Part shown: in pieces, positions 44,378 to 53,003 of the stretch | Layout: every line of letters begins with the position of its first letter | Numbering within the stretch: position 1 is the stretch's first letter | DNA from: Rhodocyclales bacterium | Lineage (GTDB): Bacteria > Pseudomonadota > Gammaproteobacteria > Burkholderiales > Rhodocyclaceae | Assembly: GCA_016192435.1 (NCBI GenBank) | Contig: JACPUD010000008.1 | Coordinates: 50,951-114,950, forward strand | Length of the DNA: 64,000 bases | Direction: 5' to 3' | The notes under the pieces: model-generated | Databases searched by the model: none | What the model saw: the letters and a program-made list of their open reading frames with translations, nothing else | Told to the model about the DNA's origin: nothing | Position numbers and translations under genes: made by a program

Positions 44378-45799
44378 ATGCGCATCGGATTTTTCGGGGC
44401 GGCCGGCGAGGTGACCGGCTCCTGCACGCTGGTCGAAACCGGCGAATGCCGGTTTCTGGTCGATTGCGGCATGTTCCAGGGAGGACGCGAGGCGCGGACG
44501 AAAAACCTCAACGCGCTGAAGTTCGGCTGCGACGTGCGCGCCATCGATTTTGTATTGCTGACGCACGCCCATATCGACCATTCCGGCCTCTTGCCGCTGC
44601 TCTCGGTGCTCGGCTATCGCGGCCCGGTGTATGCCACGCCGGCGACGATCGACCTGCTCCAGGTGCTGCTGCGCGACAGCGCGCACATCCAGGAAAAGGA
44701 ATCCGAGTGGCAGTTGCGGCATCGGCGGCGGCGCGGCCAGCGCGGCAGCATGCAGCCGCCGCTCTACACCGTGGCGCAGGCCGAGGCGGCGCTCGGGCTG
44801 CTGCAGCCGGCGCCCTACCGCGAGCCGATTCGTCCGGCGGAAAACGTATCGGTCAGCTTTCATGACGCCGGCCATATTCTCGGTTCGGCCTGGCTCGACG
44901 TGACGCTCGACGTGACGCTCGCCGCTGCCGGCAAGCCACGCCGGCTGGTGTTTTCCGGCGACCTCGGGATGCGCGACCGGCCGCTGCTGCAGGATCCCGA
45001 ACAGGTTGCCGGCGCAGCCGACCTGCTGCTGATCGAATCGACCTACGGCGACCGCCTGCACCGTCCCTTCAGCGAAACCGAGGACGAGCTGGTGGCGGCT
45101 TTCGAGCGCACGCGCCATACCGGGGGCAATCTGATCATCCCCGCCTTCGCCGTCGGCCGCAGCCAGGAGATCATCTACATCCTGGCCGATCTGGTGCGCC
45201 GCGAGCGCCTTGCACCGCTCAAGATCTACGTCGATTCGCCGATGGCCACGGCCGCCACGCAGATCACGCTGCGGCATCCGGCCCTGGTCGACGGCCATAC
45301 CCACGAACTGATCGACTGGATGCGGCGGCATCCGGGGAAATTCAGGCTGGAGTTCGTCGCCGACGTCGACCAGTCGCGCGCGCTGAACGAGGTTCGCAGC
45401 GGCGCGGTGATCATCTCGGCCAGCGGCATGTGCGATGCCGGCCGCATCAAGTACCACCTGCGCGAGAACCTGCCGCGCAGCGAATGCAGCATCCTCATCA
45501 CCGGCTTCCAGGCCGCCGGAACGCTCGGCCGCCGGCTGGTCGACGGCGCCCGCCTGGTCCATATCTTCGGCAAGGCCATCCCGGTCAGGGCCCGCATTCA
45601 TACCGTGGGCGGCCTGTCGGCCCATGCCGATCGAAGCGGGCTGCTCGACTGGCTGCGCGGTTTCCACAGGCCGCCGAAACATGCCTACGTCGTGCATGGC
45701 GAGGCCGCCGCCTCCGCGGTTTTCGCCCAGGCCATCCAGGACGAACTGGGCTGGCCCCGGCCGCACCTGCCTAAGCTCGGCGAGCGGATCGATCTCTAG
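44378..45799 (+). CDS. Metallo-beta-lactamase/beta-CASP RNA-processing-like protein
   Basis: A 473-residue protein with the zinc motif LLTHAHIDHSG (residues 61-71), the histidine in FHDAGHILGSAWLDVTL, the aspartate in FSGDLG, and beta-CASP elements ESTYGDRLH, IPAFAVGRSQE and TVGGLSAHADRSG. Such CPSF-like proteins act as RNA endo/exonucleases. A 12-base tandem duplication (GACGTGACGCTC twice, 44897-44920) adds DVTLDVTL. The stop lies directly against the truncated ANTAR frame. Confidence 0.88.
   Translation: MRIGFFGAAGEVTGSCTLVETGECRFLVDCGMFQGGREARTKNLNALKFGCDVRAIDFVLLTHAHIDHSGLLPLLSVLGYRGPVYATPATIDLLQVLLRDSAHIQEKESEWQLRHRRRRGQRGSMQPPLYTVAQAEAALGLLQPAPYREPIRPAENVSVSFHDAGHILGSAWLDVTLDVTLAAAGKPRRLVFSGDLGMRDRPLLQDPEQVAGAADLLLIESTYGDRLHRPFSETEDELVAAFERTRHTGGNLIIPAFAVGRSQEIIYILADLVRRERLAPLKIYVDSPMATAATQITLRHPALVDGHTHELIDWMRRHPGKFRLEFVADVDQSRALNEVRSGAVIISASGMCDAGRIKYHLRENLPRSECSILITGFQAAGTLGRRLVDGARLVHIFGKAIPVRARIHTVGGLSAHADRSGLLDWLRGFHRPPKHAYVVHGEAAASAVFAQAIQDELGWPRPHLPKLGERIDL
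44897..44920 (+). repeat. 12-bp tandem duplication in a coding region
   Basis: GACGTGACGCTC is present twice in a row and in frame, inserting four extra residues in the MBL/beta-CASP protein. Confidence 0.9.
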
Positions 45800-45841
45800 G
45801 CGTTCTGGCCTCTTCCGGCAGAGCTGAACGAGCCGTTCGAC

Positions 45842-46288
45842 GTGGCGTTTCTTGCGGTCAATCCGGAGACCATAGTTCTGGACCTGCCGTGGATCAAAAG
45901 CGAAGATGCTCCGATCAGGGTAGCGGTGGTCAACTACGAAAATCCGACGATCGTCGATGGCATGTTGCGGCTTGGAGCAAGCGCGGTCATTGCCACGCCT
46001 ATCCGCTCCTTTGGCGTGCTGTCGACACTGATTCTTGCACGTCAGCTGGCAGGGGATTTGCGGCAAGAGCGAAAACGCGTGGCCAAGCTGGAGTCCAAGC
46101 TTCAGTCGATCCGCAAGATTGCCGACGCAAAGAGTGTCCTGATGAACTCGCGCAAGATATCGGAGGAAGATGCCTATGCCGTGATTCGCGATCAGGCAAT
46201 GGTAAAGCGGGTCACCATCGAAGAGATCGCGACGGCGATCGTCAATGCCAACGAGATTCTTTCGATGGTGAGGGTCAATAGATCCTAG
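45842..46288 (+). CDS. ANTAR-domain regulator, N-terminally truncated
   Basis: A protein of 148 residues from GTG 45842. The C-terminal three-helix ANTAR domain (SRKISEEDAYAVIRDQAM, VTIEEIATAIVNANEIL) would bind RNA to block termination. The preceding coiled coil and half receiver-like domain (RVAVVNYENPTIVDGMLRLG) match AmiR-type regulators. The same frame is open back to the MBL stop at 45799 and reads WPLPAELNEPFDVAF. So the first strand and helix of the AmiR-like pseudo-receiver, normally about 45 residues, are missing. Either a decapitated gene or one translated by coupling. Confidence 0.7.
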   Translation: MAFLAVNPETIVLDLPWIKSEDAPIRVAVVNYENPTIVDGMLRLGASAVIATPIRSFGVLSTLILARQLAGDLRQERKRVAKLESKLQSIRKIADAKSVLMNSRKISEEDAYAVIRDQAMVKRVTIEEIATAIVNANEILSMVRVNRS

Positions 46289-46358
46289 CTTTCGCCGCCC
46301 GCCGCGGGCCATCAGTGACCGATCGCTGCCCGCCTATCCAGCACCATTTCATTCGCCC

Positions 46359-46378
46359 GGCAGGCCCACGGGCCTGCC
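46359..46378 (-). terminator. Hairpin between convergent genes
   Basis: GGCAGGCCC and GGGCCTGCC form a nine-base stem with an AC turn, 22 bases after the dctP-type gene's end. The T content after it on either strand is low, so terminator function is tentative. Confidence 0.4.
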
Positions 46379-46400
46379 TTCGGCGGGCGTGCGGCGCTGC

Positions 46401-47438
46401 TTACAGGCTGCCGTGCTTCTTCAGCAGCACCACGGCCTCCTCGTAGAGCGTCTTGCCGTTGGCGCCCTTGGTGGCGGCTTCCTTCATCCAGGCTTCGTCG
46501 ACCTGGTCGGTGGCCTTCTTCCAGCGCACGTATTCCGCCGGCGTGATGGTGATGAAGGTGTTGCCGCGATCCTTGGAGATCTTGCGCGCCGGGCCTTCGG
46601 GGCCGTCGAACACCGTGCCCGCCCATTTCGAGGTCTCGATGCCGCTGTTGGCGTCGATCACCTTCTTCAGATCGGCCGGCAGGCTGTCGTACCTGGCCTG
46701 GTTCATGGCGAAGGCGAAGATCGAATTGCCCGGCTTAGGCATGCCGGACGGCACTTCGACGTGGAACTTGGTGATCTCCTGCAGCTTGAACGGCGTCACC
46801 ACTTCCCAGGGGATGTTGGCGCCGTCCACCACGCCCTTGGCGATGGCTTCGGGCACCTGCGGCGCGGGCATCGGCACCGCGATCATGCCCAGGGCTTCGA
46901 TCATCTTGGAGCCGAGCCGGCTCGGCGTGCGCACCTTGAGGCCCTTGAGCTCTTCGAGGTTCTTCGGTCCGACCTTGCCGAAATGGAAGGTGGCGCCGTC
47001 ATGCATGTGCATGAAAATCAGTTTGGTGCCCTTGAACTCGTCGAGCGAGTTCTTCTGCACGTATTCCCACAGCGCCGGGCTGGCGGTGGTGGCGTTCCTG
47101 GTCAGGAAGGGCAGCTCGAAGACTTCCGACTTGGTGAAGCGGCCGGCCTGGTAGGTCGGCAGGGTCCACACGATATCGACCACGCCATCCTTGGCCTGGT
47201 CGAACAGTTGCGGCGGCGTGCCGCCGAGCTGCATCGCCGGGTAGATCTGGCATTTCATCTTGTTGCCCGACTCCTTGGCGATCTTGTCGCACCAGGGGAC
47301 GATCAGGTTGGCATGGGCGTTGGAGCTGGGCGGCAGGAAGTGATGCACCTTGAGCGTGACTTCCTGGGCGAGGACGCTGCCGCTGCCGAGGGCGATGGCT
47401 GCGGCGCTAATCAGTCGTGCGAATTTGCGTGTTTTCAT
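46401..47438 (-). CDS. TRAP transporter substrate-binding protein (DctP type)
   Basis: A 345-residue periplasmic binding protein with a signal peptide ending GSVLAQ and the DctP-family hallmarks LKVHHFLPPSSNAHA and LKGLKVRTPSRLGSKMIEAL. The conserved arginine that clamps a carboxylate is in VRTPSR. It delivers an organic acid to the DctQM membrane pair encoded upstream. The lig operon nearby makes an aromatic or pyrone carboxylate the likely ligand. Confidence 0.9.
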   Translation of the reverse strand: MKTRKFARLISAAAIALGSGSVLAQEVTLKVHHFLPPSSNAHANLIVPWCDKIAKESGNKMKCQIYPAMQLGGTPPQLFDQAKDGVVDIVWTLPTYQAGRFTKSEVFELPFLTRNATTASPALWEYVQKNSLDEFKGTKLIFMHMHDGATFHFGKVGPKNLEELKGLKVRTPSRLGSKMIEALGMIAVPMPAPQVPEAIAKGVVDGANIPWEVVTPFKLQEITKFHVEVPSGMPKPGNSIFAFAMNQARYDSLPADLKKVIDANSGIETSKWAGTVFDGPEGPARKISKDRGNTFITITPAEYVRWKKATDQVDEAWMKEAATKGANGKTLYEEAVVLLKKHGSL

Positions 47439-47459
47439 TGCTGTCTCCTCCGTGAAAAA

Positions 47460-48788
47460 TTATTGCTGAAAGGTGTGCACCGGGTACAGCGAAACCATCG
47501 GGAAAAACAGCAGCAGCCCGATGCGCAGAAAATCGGAAATCAGGAAGGGGATGACGCCCTTGAAGGTTTCCACCAGCGGCACGTCCTTCGCCAGCCGGTT
47601 GATGATGTAGACATTCATGCCGACCGGCGGATGCACCAGGCCGATCTCCACCACCATCAGCGCCAGGATGCCGAACCAGATCGACTTGTCGACTTGCGAC
47701 ATGCCCCAGTAATCGAGGCCCATCACCATCGGGTAGAAGATCGGGATGGTGAGCAGGATCATCGCCAGCGAATCCATCACGCAGCCGAGCAGGATGTAGA
47801 TGAGCAGGATCATCACCATCACCAGGAGCGGCGACAGGCCGCTGTGCGTGACCCAGGTGGCGAGCTCGCCGGGCATCTGCGACAGCGCCAGCGCGGTGTT
47901 GAGCATGTCGGCGCCGAGCAGCACGAGGAAGATCATCGCCGTGGCCTGGGCCGTGCCGACCAGGCTTTCGAGCAGGTCGTTGCCGCGCATGCCGCCGGTG
48001 ACCACGGCGAGGATGCCGCAAGCCGCGGCGCCGATCGCCGCGGCCTCGGTCGGATTGGCCCAGCCGCCGTAGATGCCGACGATGACGACGACGAAGACCA
48101 GCAGCACCGGCAACACGGTGACCAGGCTTTTGATTTTTTCGGCCAGGCTGGCTTCGGGACCGGCCGGGCCGGCGGCCGGATTGATGGCGACGATGAGACG
48201 CACCACGGCCATGTAGCCGAGCATGGCGATGATGCCGGGCAGCACCGCGGCCATGAACAGCTTGCCGATCGATTCCTGGGTCAGGATGGCGTAGATCACC
48301 AGCGGCACCGAGGGCGGGATCATGATGCCCAGTGTGCCGCCGGCGGCCAGCGCGCCGGTGGCCAGCGAACCGGAATAGCCGTAGCGGCGCAGTTCTGGCA
48401 GAGCCACCTGGCCCATGGTCGCGGCCGTCGCCAGCGAGGAGCCGCAGATCGCGCCGAAGCCGGCGCAGGCGCCGATCGCGGCCATCGCCACGCCGCCCTT
48501 GCGGTGGCCGAGGAAGGCCGAGACGGAACGGAACAGCGACTTCGACAGGCCGCCATGGGTGGCGAACTGGCCCATCATCAGGAACAGCGGTATCACCACC
48601 AGGTCGTAGTTGGAAAGCCGTGCGTAGGCCAGGTTCTTCAGCGAGTTGAGCAGCGGCAGTGCGTCGCCGACCAGATACAGATAGCCGCCGGCGCCGACCA
48701 TGAACATGGCGATGCCGATCGGGATGCGCAGCACCAGCAATGCCATGAGGATGCCGAACATCAGAAAGCCGGAGCTGGTCCCGCTCAC
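47460..48788 (-). CDS. TRAP transporter large permease (DctM type)
   Basis: A 442-residue protein with about twelve hydrophobic segments. GTG 48788 overlaps the DctQ stop (GTGA) and gives the usual DctM length; the long open frame upstream is just the shadow of the small permease gene. Motifs GSSLATAATMGQVALPELRR, GGTLGIMIPPSVPLVIYAIL and VHPPVGMNVYII are diagnostic. It is the sodium-coupled transport subunit, co-transcribed with DctQ and DctP. Confidence 0.9.
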   Translation of the reverse strand: MSGTSSGFLMFGILMALLVLRIPIGIAMFMVGAGGYLYLVGDALPLLNSLKNLAYARLSNYDLVVIPLFLMMGQFATHGGLSKSLFRSVSAFLGHRKGGVAMAAIGACAGFGAICGSSLATAATMGQVALPELRRYGYSGSLATGALAAGGTLGIMIPPSVPLVIYAILTQESIGKLFMAAVLPGIIAMLGYMAVVRLIVAINPAAGPAGPEASLAEKIKSLVTVLPVLLVFVVVIVGIYGGWANPTEAAAIGAAACGILAVVTGGMRGNDLLESLVGTAQATAMIFLVLLGADMLNTALALSQMPGELATWVTHSGLSPLLVMVMILLIYILLGCVMDSLAMILLTIPIFYPMVMGLDYWGMSQVDKSIWFGILALMVVEIGLVHPPVGMNVYIINRLAKDVPLVETFKGVIPFLISDFLRIGLLLFFPMVSLYPVHTFQQ

Positions 48789-49324
48789 GGCCTGCCCCGC
48801 GCCGCCATGCGCAACTGGTGCAGGAACATGTAGCAGCCGGCGATGGCCAGCAACAGGAAGCCGGGCACCATCAGCGCCTGCGGAATCCACACCGGCCAGG
48901 CCAGGATCATCGAGGTTTCGCCGGAATCCCTGACGGTCATCGCGCCGGCCCAGGAGCGCCAGGCGATCAGCGCGCCGAAGCTGCCGACCAGCAGCGAGCC
49001 GATCGCGTCCATGCACCACAGCGTGCGCTGCGACAGATTGTGGGTGAAGAAGTCCACCTTGACGTCACCATGCAGCAAATGGCAGTAGGGAAAGAACGAC
49101 GCCGCCGCGCATGCCGCCAGCATCTGCAGGACCTCGACGTCGCCCGGCACGACGAAACCCATGGTCTTGCGGCCGACGATCGAGACGATCGACATCAGCA
49201 CCAGGCCGACGAAGATCAGGCCGCCGATGATCGCCATCAGCCGCGCCGCCGCGAGCAGGAAATTGCCGAGCGGTCCGAAGGTGTCCTTCAATGCGTAGGG
49301 AGTGGGAGCTTGCGGTTCCTGCAT
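48785..49324 (-). CDS. TRAP transporter small permease (DctQ type)
   Basis: A 179-residue protein with four hydrophobic segments and VLQMLAACAAASFFPYCHLL and DVKVDFFTHNLSQRTLWCMD, typical of the small subunit. First gene of the dctQMP-like operon. Its start is 66 bases from a 27-base motif that recurs before the lig operon, so the divergent LysR protein probably controls it. Confidence 0.87.
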   Translation of the reverse strand: MQEPQAPTPYALKDTFGPLGNFLLAAARLMAIIGGLIFVGLVLMSIVSIVGRKTMGFVVPGDVEVLQMLAACAAASFFPYCHLLHGDVKVDFFTHNLSQRTLWCMDAIGSLLVGSFGALIAWRSWAGAMTVRDSGETSMILAWPVWIPQALMVPGFLLLAIAGCYMFLHQLRMAARGRP

Positions 49325-49389
49325 GCGGCGCCTCTATTGAATCGGCGCATTTTGGCAGGGACGCGGTTTGGCAGATACGGAATGTGGGT

Positions 49390-49416
49390 ACTATTAGCTA
49401 TCTCATTTTGTTATGG
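49390..49416. promoter_or_regulatory. Candidate LysR operator, left copy
   Basis: A 27-base motif in the divergent gap between the TRAP operon and the LysR gene. Read on the minus strand it begins CCATAACAAAATGAGATAGC and matches the right copy at 50353-50379 in 24 of 27 positions, in opposite orientation. Confidence 0.7.
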
Positions 49417-49432
49417 CCCTCGCCGCTTCCGG

Positions 49433-50371
49433 ATGAACCTCAAGCAACTTGAATACTTCGTGCGCGTCGCCGAACTGGGCAGTTTCAGCCGCGCGGCATT
49501 GATCCTGAATATCGCCCAGCCGGCGCTGTCGCGCCAGGTGCGCCTGCTGGAAACCGATCTGCATGTCACGCTGCTGATGCGCAACGGCCGCGGCGTGGTG
49601 CTGACCGAGGCCGGCAAGCGCCTGTTCGATCACAGCGTGGGCATCCTGCAACTGATGTCGCGGGTGCGCGAAGACCTCGAAAGCACGCGCGGCGAGCCGG
49701 CCGGGCGCATCGTCGTCGGCCTGCCGCCGAGCATGGGCCGCCTGCTCACGCTGCCGCTGGTGGAGGGCTTCCGCCGCAGCCTGCCCAGGGCGCGGCTGGC
49801 CATCGTCGAGGGCCTGTCGACCCATCTCGCGGAATGGATCTCCACCGGCCGCGTCGACGTCGGACTGCTGCACAACCCGGAATCGCAGGAGGCGATCGAG
49901 TTCACGCCGGTGCTCGACGAAGCGCTGGGCATGGTCAGCCCGGCCGGCACCGGCAAGGGCCGCAAAGTTGGCGCTGACGCCCCGGTGACCCTGGCCGAGC
50001 TGACGCGCTACCCGCTGATCCTGCCCGAACGCAGCCATGCGATCCGCAAGCTGCTGGAGACGCAGGCGGCGCTGTCCGGCCACAAGCTGAATGTCGCGAT
50101 GGAAATCTCCAGCGTGCAGTCGATCCTGGAACTGGTGCGCGCCGGCCACGGCCACGCCATCCTGACAGCGACGGCGCTGGCCGCCTCGGGCCAGCCGGCC
50201 GCCTTCGTCCTGCGCCCGCTGAGCGAACCGCGCCTGACCAGCACGCTGTGCTTGGCGGTTTCCGCGCACAAGCCGTCGACGCCGCTGACCAAGCAGGTGC
50301 TGCGCCTGTTGCGCGAGCTGATCCTGGCCGCGGCGCAGGCCGCGCCGCCGGCCCATAACAAAACGCGATAG
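49433..50371 (+). CDS. LysR-family transcriptional regulator
   Basis: ATG 49433 gives 312 residues. N-terminal helix-turn-helix: MNLKQLEYFVRVAELGSFSR, then LNIAQPALSRQVRLLE. The effector domain has RIVVGLPPSMGRLL. LysR proteins with this N-terminus often govern aromatic pathways and bind a ring-cleavage intermediate. It is divergent from the TRAP operon and precedes the lig operon; its last codons overlap the right operator copy. A dispersed repeat lies at about residues 179-183 (VGADA). Confidence 0.9.
   Translation: MNLKQLEYFVRVAELGSFSRAALILNIAQPALSRQVRLLETDLHVTLLMRNGRGVVLTEAGKRLFDHSVGILQLMSRVREDLESTRGEPAGRIVVGLPPSMGRLLTLPLVEGFRRSLPRARLAIVEGLSTHLAEWISTGRVDVGLLHNPESQEAIEFTPVLDEALGMVSPAGTGKGRKVGADAPVTLAELTRYPLILPERSHAIRKLLETQAALSGHKLNVAMEISSVQSILELVRAGHGHAILTATALAASGQPAAFVLRPLSEPRLTSTLCLAVSAHKPSTPLTKQVLRLLRELILAAAQAAPPAHNKTR
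49966..49986 (+). repeat. Dispersed AGTTGGCGCTGR repeat, copy 7
   Basis: AGTTGGCGCTGA then CGCCCCGG, inside the LysR gene, encoding VGADAP. Confidence 0.72.
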
Positions 50372-50379
50372 CTAGTAGT
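50353..50379. promoter_or_regulatory. Candidate LysR operator, right copy
   Basis: Begins CCATAACAAAACGCGATAGC and continues TAGTAGT. It overlaps the LysR stop codon and lies 67 bases before the first gene of the lig operon. It is an inverted match to 49390-49416. Confidence 0.7.
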
Positions 50380-50446
50380 GGTCGCGGCGGCTAGGCCCGC
50401 CAGCGGCGTTTTGTCAGAATCGCTCCATCGATTATGGGTGGGGCAA

Positions 50447-51148
50447 ATGCAGACTCCGAGGATCAGCGGCATCTCGTCGATGGCGACGCGCCAGGTGCTG
50501 GCGGAACTGGCTGCGGCCTATCGGCAGCAAAGCGGCACCGAGGTGGCGATCGAGTCGGTGGGCGGCGTCGATGCGGCCAGGCGGGTGCAGGCCGGCGAAG
50601 CCTTCGACTTCGTGGTGCTGGCGGCCGATGCCATCGCCAAGCTGGTCGCGTCGGGCCATGTGCTGGCCGACAGCCGGACCGACCTGGTGCGTTCGACCGT
50701 GGCGATCGCGGTGCGTGCCGCTCAGTCTGACGGGCCGCGGCCGGATGTCGGCTCGGCAGATGCGCTGCGCCGCGCCGTGCTGGCCGCGCGCAGCCTGGGT
50801 TACTCGACCGGGCCGAGCGGCACGGCGCTGCTGCAACTGTTCGCGCGCTGGGGCATTGCCGACAGCCTGGCGAGCCGCATCGTCCAGGCGCCGCCCGGCG
50901 TGCCGGTGGGCCAACTCGTCGCCGCTGGCGCGGTCGAACTCGGTTTCCAGCAGTTCAGCGAAATGCTGCACCAGCCCGGCATAGAGGTGCTCGGCACCAT
51001 GCCCGCCGGCTGCGAAATCGTCACCACGTTTTCCGGCGGCGTCTGCACCGCCACGAAGCAGGCCGAGGCCGCGCGCGCCTTGTTGGCCTTCATGCATGCC
51101 CCGGCGGCGGCCGACGCCAAGCGGCGCCACGGCATGGAACCGGCATAG
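50447..51148 (+). CDS. ModA-like substrate-binding-domain protein without signal peptide
   Basis: ATG 50447 gives 233 residues. SGISSMATRQVLAELAAAYR, FDFVVLAADAIAKLVASGHV and LGYSTGPSGTALLQLFARWG match the molybdate-binding-protein fold. No export signal is present, so it is probably cytoplasmic and may bind a carboxylate rather than molybdate. Proteins of this type sit in other protocatechuate/gallate clusters with no assigned role. It is the first gene after the right LysR motif. Confidence 0.7.
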   Translation: MQTPRISGISSMATRQVLAELAAAYRQQSGTEVAIESVGGVDAARRVQAGEAFDFVVLAADAIAKLVASGHVLADSRTDLVRSTVAIAVRAAQSDGPRPDVGSADALRRAVLAARSLGYSTGPSGTALLQLFARWGIADSLASRIVQAPPGVPVGQLVAAGAVELGFQQFSEMLHQPGIEVLGTMPAGCEIVTTFSGGVCTATKQAEAARALLAFMHAPAAADAKRRHGMEPA

Positions 51149-51227
51149 GAGCAGATATGCACCCCGTCGCTTTGCGTACCTGGAATTCCGCTTTGCGGGC
51201 AGGCAACGCTCACATTCGTTCGCTGCC

Positions 51228-51275
51228 CCCCGAGGGGGCGCAGGCCTCCCTTGGGGCGGCCCGGCAGGAGGCCTG
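51228..51275 (+). repeat. Intergenic repeat with hairpin enclosing the ligJ ribosome site
   Basis: CCCCCCGAGGGGG is followed by CAGGCCTCC (51241-51249), which pairs with GGAGGCCTG (51267-51275). The GGAGG that should recruit ribosomes to ligJ (ATG 51279) is inside the right arm. The loop shares 17 bases, as reverse complement, with the insertion in the DUF255 gene. Confidence 0.65.
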
Positions 51276-51278
51276 ACC

Positions 51279-52307
51279 ATGATCATCGACATCCACGGCC
51301 ACTACACCACGGCGCCGAAGGCGCTGGAGGACTGGCGCAACCGGCAGATCGCCGGCATCAAGGACCCTGCCGCGATGCCGAAAGTGTCGGAGCTGAAGAT
51401 CAGCGACGACGAACTGCGCGAGAGCATCGAAACCAACCAACTGGCGAAGATGCGGCAGCGCGGCTCGGACCTGACCATCTTCTCGCCGCGCGCCAGTTTC
51501 ATGGCCCACCACATCGGCGACTTCAATGTCAGCTCGACCTGGGCCGCGATCTGCAACGAACTCTGCCACCGCGTCGCGCAGCTCTTTCCCGACCACTTCA
51601 TCGGCGCGGCGATGCTGCCGCAGTCGCCCGGCGTCGATCCGGCGAGCTGCATCCCCGAACTCGAAAAGTGCGTCAAGCAATACGGCTTCGTCGGCATCAA
51701 CCTCAACCCCGACCCTTCCGGCGGCCACTGGACTTCGCCGCCGCTCTACGACCGCCACTGGTACCCGCTCTACGAGAAGATGGTCGAACTGGGCATCCCG
51801 GCCATGATCCATGTCAGCACGAGTTGCAACGCCTGCTTCCACACCACCGGCGCGCACTACATCAACGCCGACACCACGGCCTTCATGCAACTGATCCAGG
51901 GCGATTTGTTCAGGGATTTCCCCGAACTCAAGTTCGTGATTCCCCACGGCGGCGGCGCCGCGCCCTACCACTGGGGGCGCTACCGCGGCCTGGCGCAGGA
52001 ACTCAAAAAGCCCTTGTTGCGCGACCACCTGCTGCACAACGTCTACTTCGACACCTGCGTCTATCACCAGCCCGGCATCGACCTGCTGACCAAAGTCATC
52101 CCGGTGGCGAACATCCTGTTCGCCTCGGAAATGATCGGCGCGGTGAAGGGCATCGATCCCGAGACCGGCTTCAATTTCGACGACACCAAGCGCTATATCG
52201 AGGCGACGCTGAATCTCTCGGCCGAGGATCGCTACCAGGTCTACGAGGGCAATGCGCGCCGCGTCTATCCGCGCCTCGATGCGGCGCTCAAGGCAAAAGG
52301 AAAATGA
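51279..52307 (+). CDS. ligJ: 4-oxalomesaconate hydratase (LigJ/PmdE type)
   Basis: A 342-residue amidohydrolase-fold enzyme. Metal motifs are [17 protein letters not shown] at the N-terminus, IHVSTSC, and [16 protein letters not shown]. The N-terminal sequence is the recognisable LigJ form. It hydrates 4-oxalomesaconate to 4-carboxy-4-hydroxy-2-oxoadipate, the second-last step of the protocatechuate 4,5-cleavage pathway. ATG 51279 follows GGAGG by seven bases. It ends within the aldolase gene's leader. Confidence 0.9.
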   Translation: MIIDIHGHYTTAPKALEDWRNRQIAGIKDPAAMPKVSELKISDDELRESIETNQLAKMRQRGSDLTIFSPRASFMAHHIGDFNVSSTWAAICNELCHRVAQLFPDHFIGAAMLPQSPGVDPASCIPELEKCVKQYGFVGINLNPDPSGGHWTSPPLYDRHWYPLYEKMVELGIPAMIHVSTSCNACFHTTGAHYINADTTAFMQLIQGDLFRDFPELKFVIPHGGGAAPYHWGRYRGLAQELKKPLLRDHLLHNVYFDTCVYHQPGIDLLTKVIPVANILFASEMIGAVKGIDPETGFNFDDTKRYIEATLNLSAEDRYQVYEGNARRVYPRLDAALKAKGK

Positions 52308-52309
52308 GC

Positions 52310-52993
52310 ATGAACAATCTCGGCATCGTCAAACGCAACATCCTGCGCGCCGACAGGGCCGCGGTGGAAAAGCTGTCGCACTTCGGCGTCGCCACGATCC
52401 ACGAAGCCATGGGCCGCGTCGGCCTCATGAAGCCCTATATGCGGCCGATCTACACCGGCGCCCAGGTCTGCGGCACGGCGGTAACGATCCTGCTGCAGCC
52501 TGGCGACAACTGGATGATGCACGTCGCCGCCGAACAGTTGCAGCAAGGCGACGTCGCCGTCGCCGCCTGCATCAGCGACAACGAGGACGGCTTCTTCGGC
52601 GACCTGCTGGCGACCTCGTTTCGCGCCCGCGGCGCGCGCGGCCTGGTCATCGACGCCGGCGTGCGCGACGTGAAGGACCTCACCGCGATGAACTTTCCGG
52701 TGTTCTCGCGCGCGATTTCGGCCAAGGGCACCATCAAGGCCACGCTGGGCTCGGTGAATATCCCCGTGGTGTGCGCCGGCGCGCTGGTCAATCCGGGCGA
52801 CGTGGTGGTGGCCGACGACGACGGCGTGGTGGTGGTGCCGGCCGCGATCGCGCAGCAGGTGGCCGATGCCGCGGCGGCGCGCGAGGCCAACGAGACCGGG
52901 AAGCGCGCGCGTTTCGCCGCTGGCGAACTGGGCCTCGACATGTACAGCATGCGCGAGGCGCTGGCCAAGGCCGGCCTCAAGTACATCGACTGA
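52310..52993 (+). CDS. ligK: 4-carboxy-4-hydroxy-2-oxoadipate aldolase (LigK/RraA type)
   Basis: A 227-residue class II aldolase of the RraA fold: [40 protein letters not shown] (with the Arg-Asp metal/substrate pair) and [17 protein letters not shown]. It splits the hydroxy-oxoadipate into pyruvate and oxaloacetate. ATG 52310 has AAGGA at good spacing; ATG 52304, overlapping the ligJ stop, is possible but too close to it. Confidence 0.92.
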   Translation: MNNLGIVKRNILRADRAAVEKLSHFGVATIHEAMGRVGLMKPYMRPIYTGAQVCGTAVTILLQPGDNWMMHVAAEQLQQGDVAVAACISDNEDGFFGDLLATSFRARGARGLVIDAGVRDVKDLTAMNFPVFSRAISAKGTIKATLGSVNIPVVCAGALVNPGDVVVADDDGVVVVPAAIAQQVADAAAAREANETGKRARFAAGELGLDMYSMREALAKAGLKYID

Positions 52994-53003
52994 CGAGTTT
53001 CCG

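Noticed and set aside
46389..48833. An 814-codon frame antisense to the TRAP genes
   Set aside because: The TRAP proteins on the other strand are unmistakable; this frame is a His/Asp/Gln-rich shadow.
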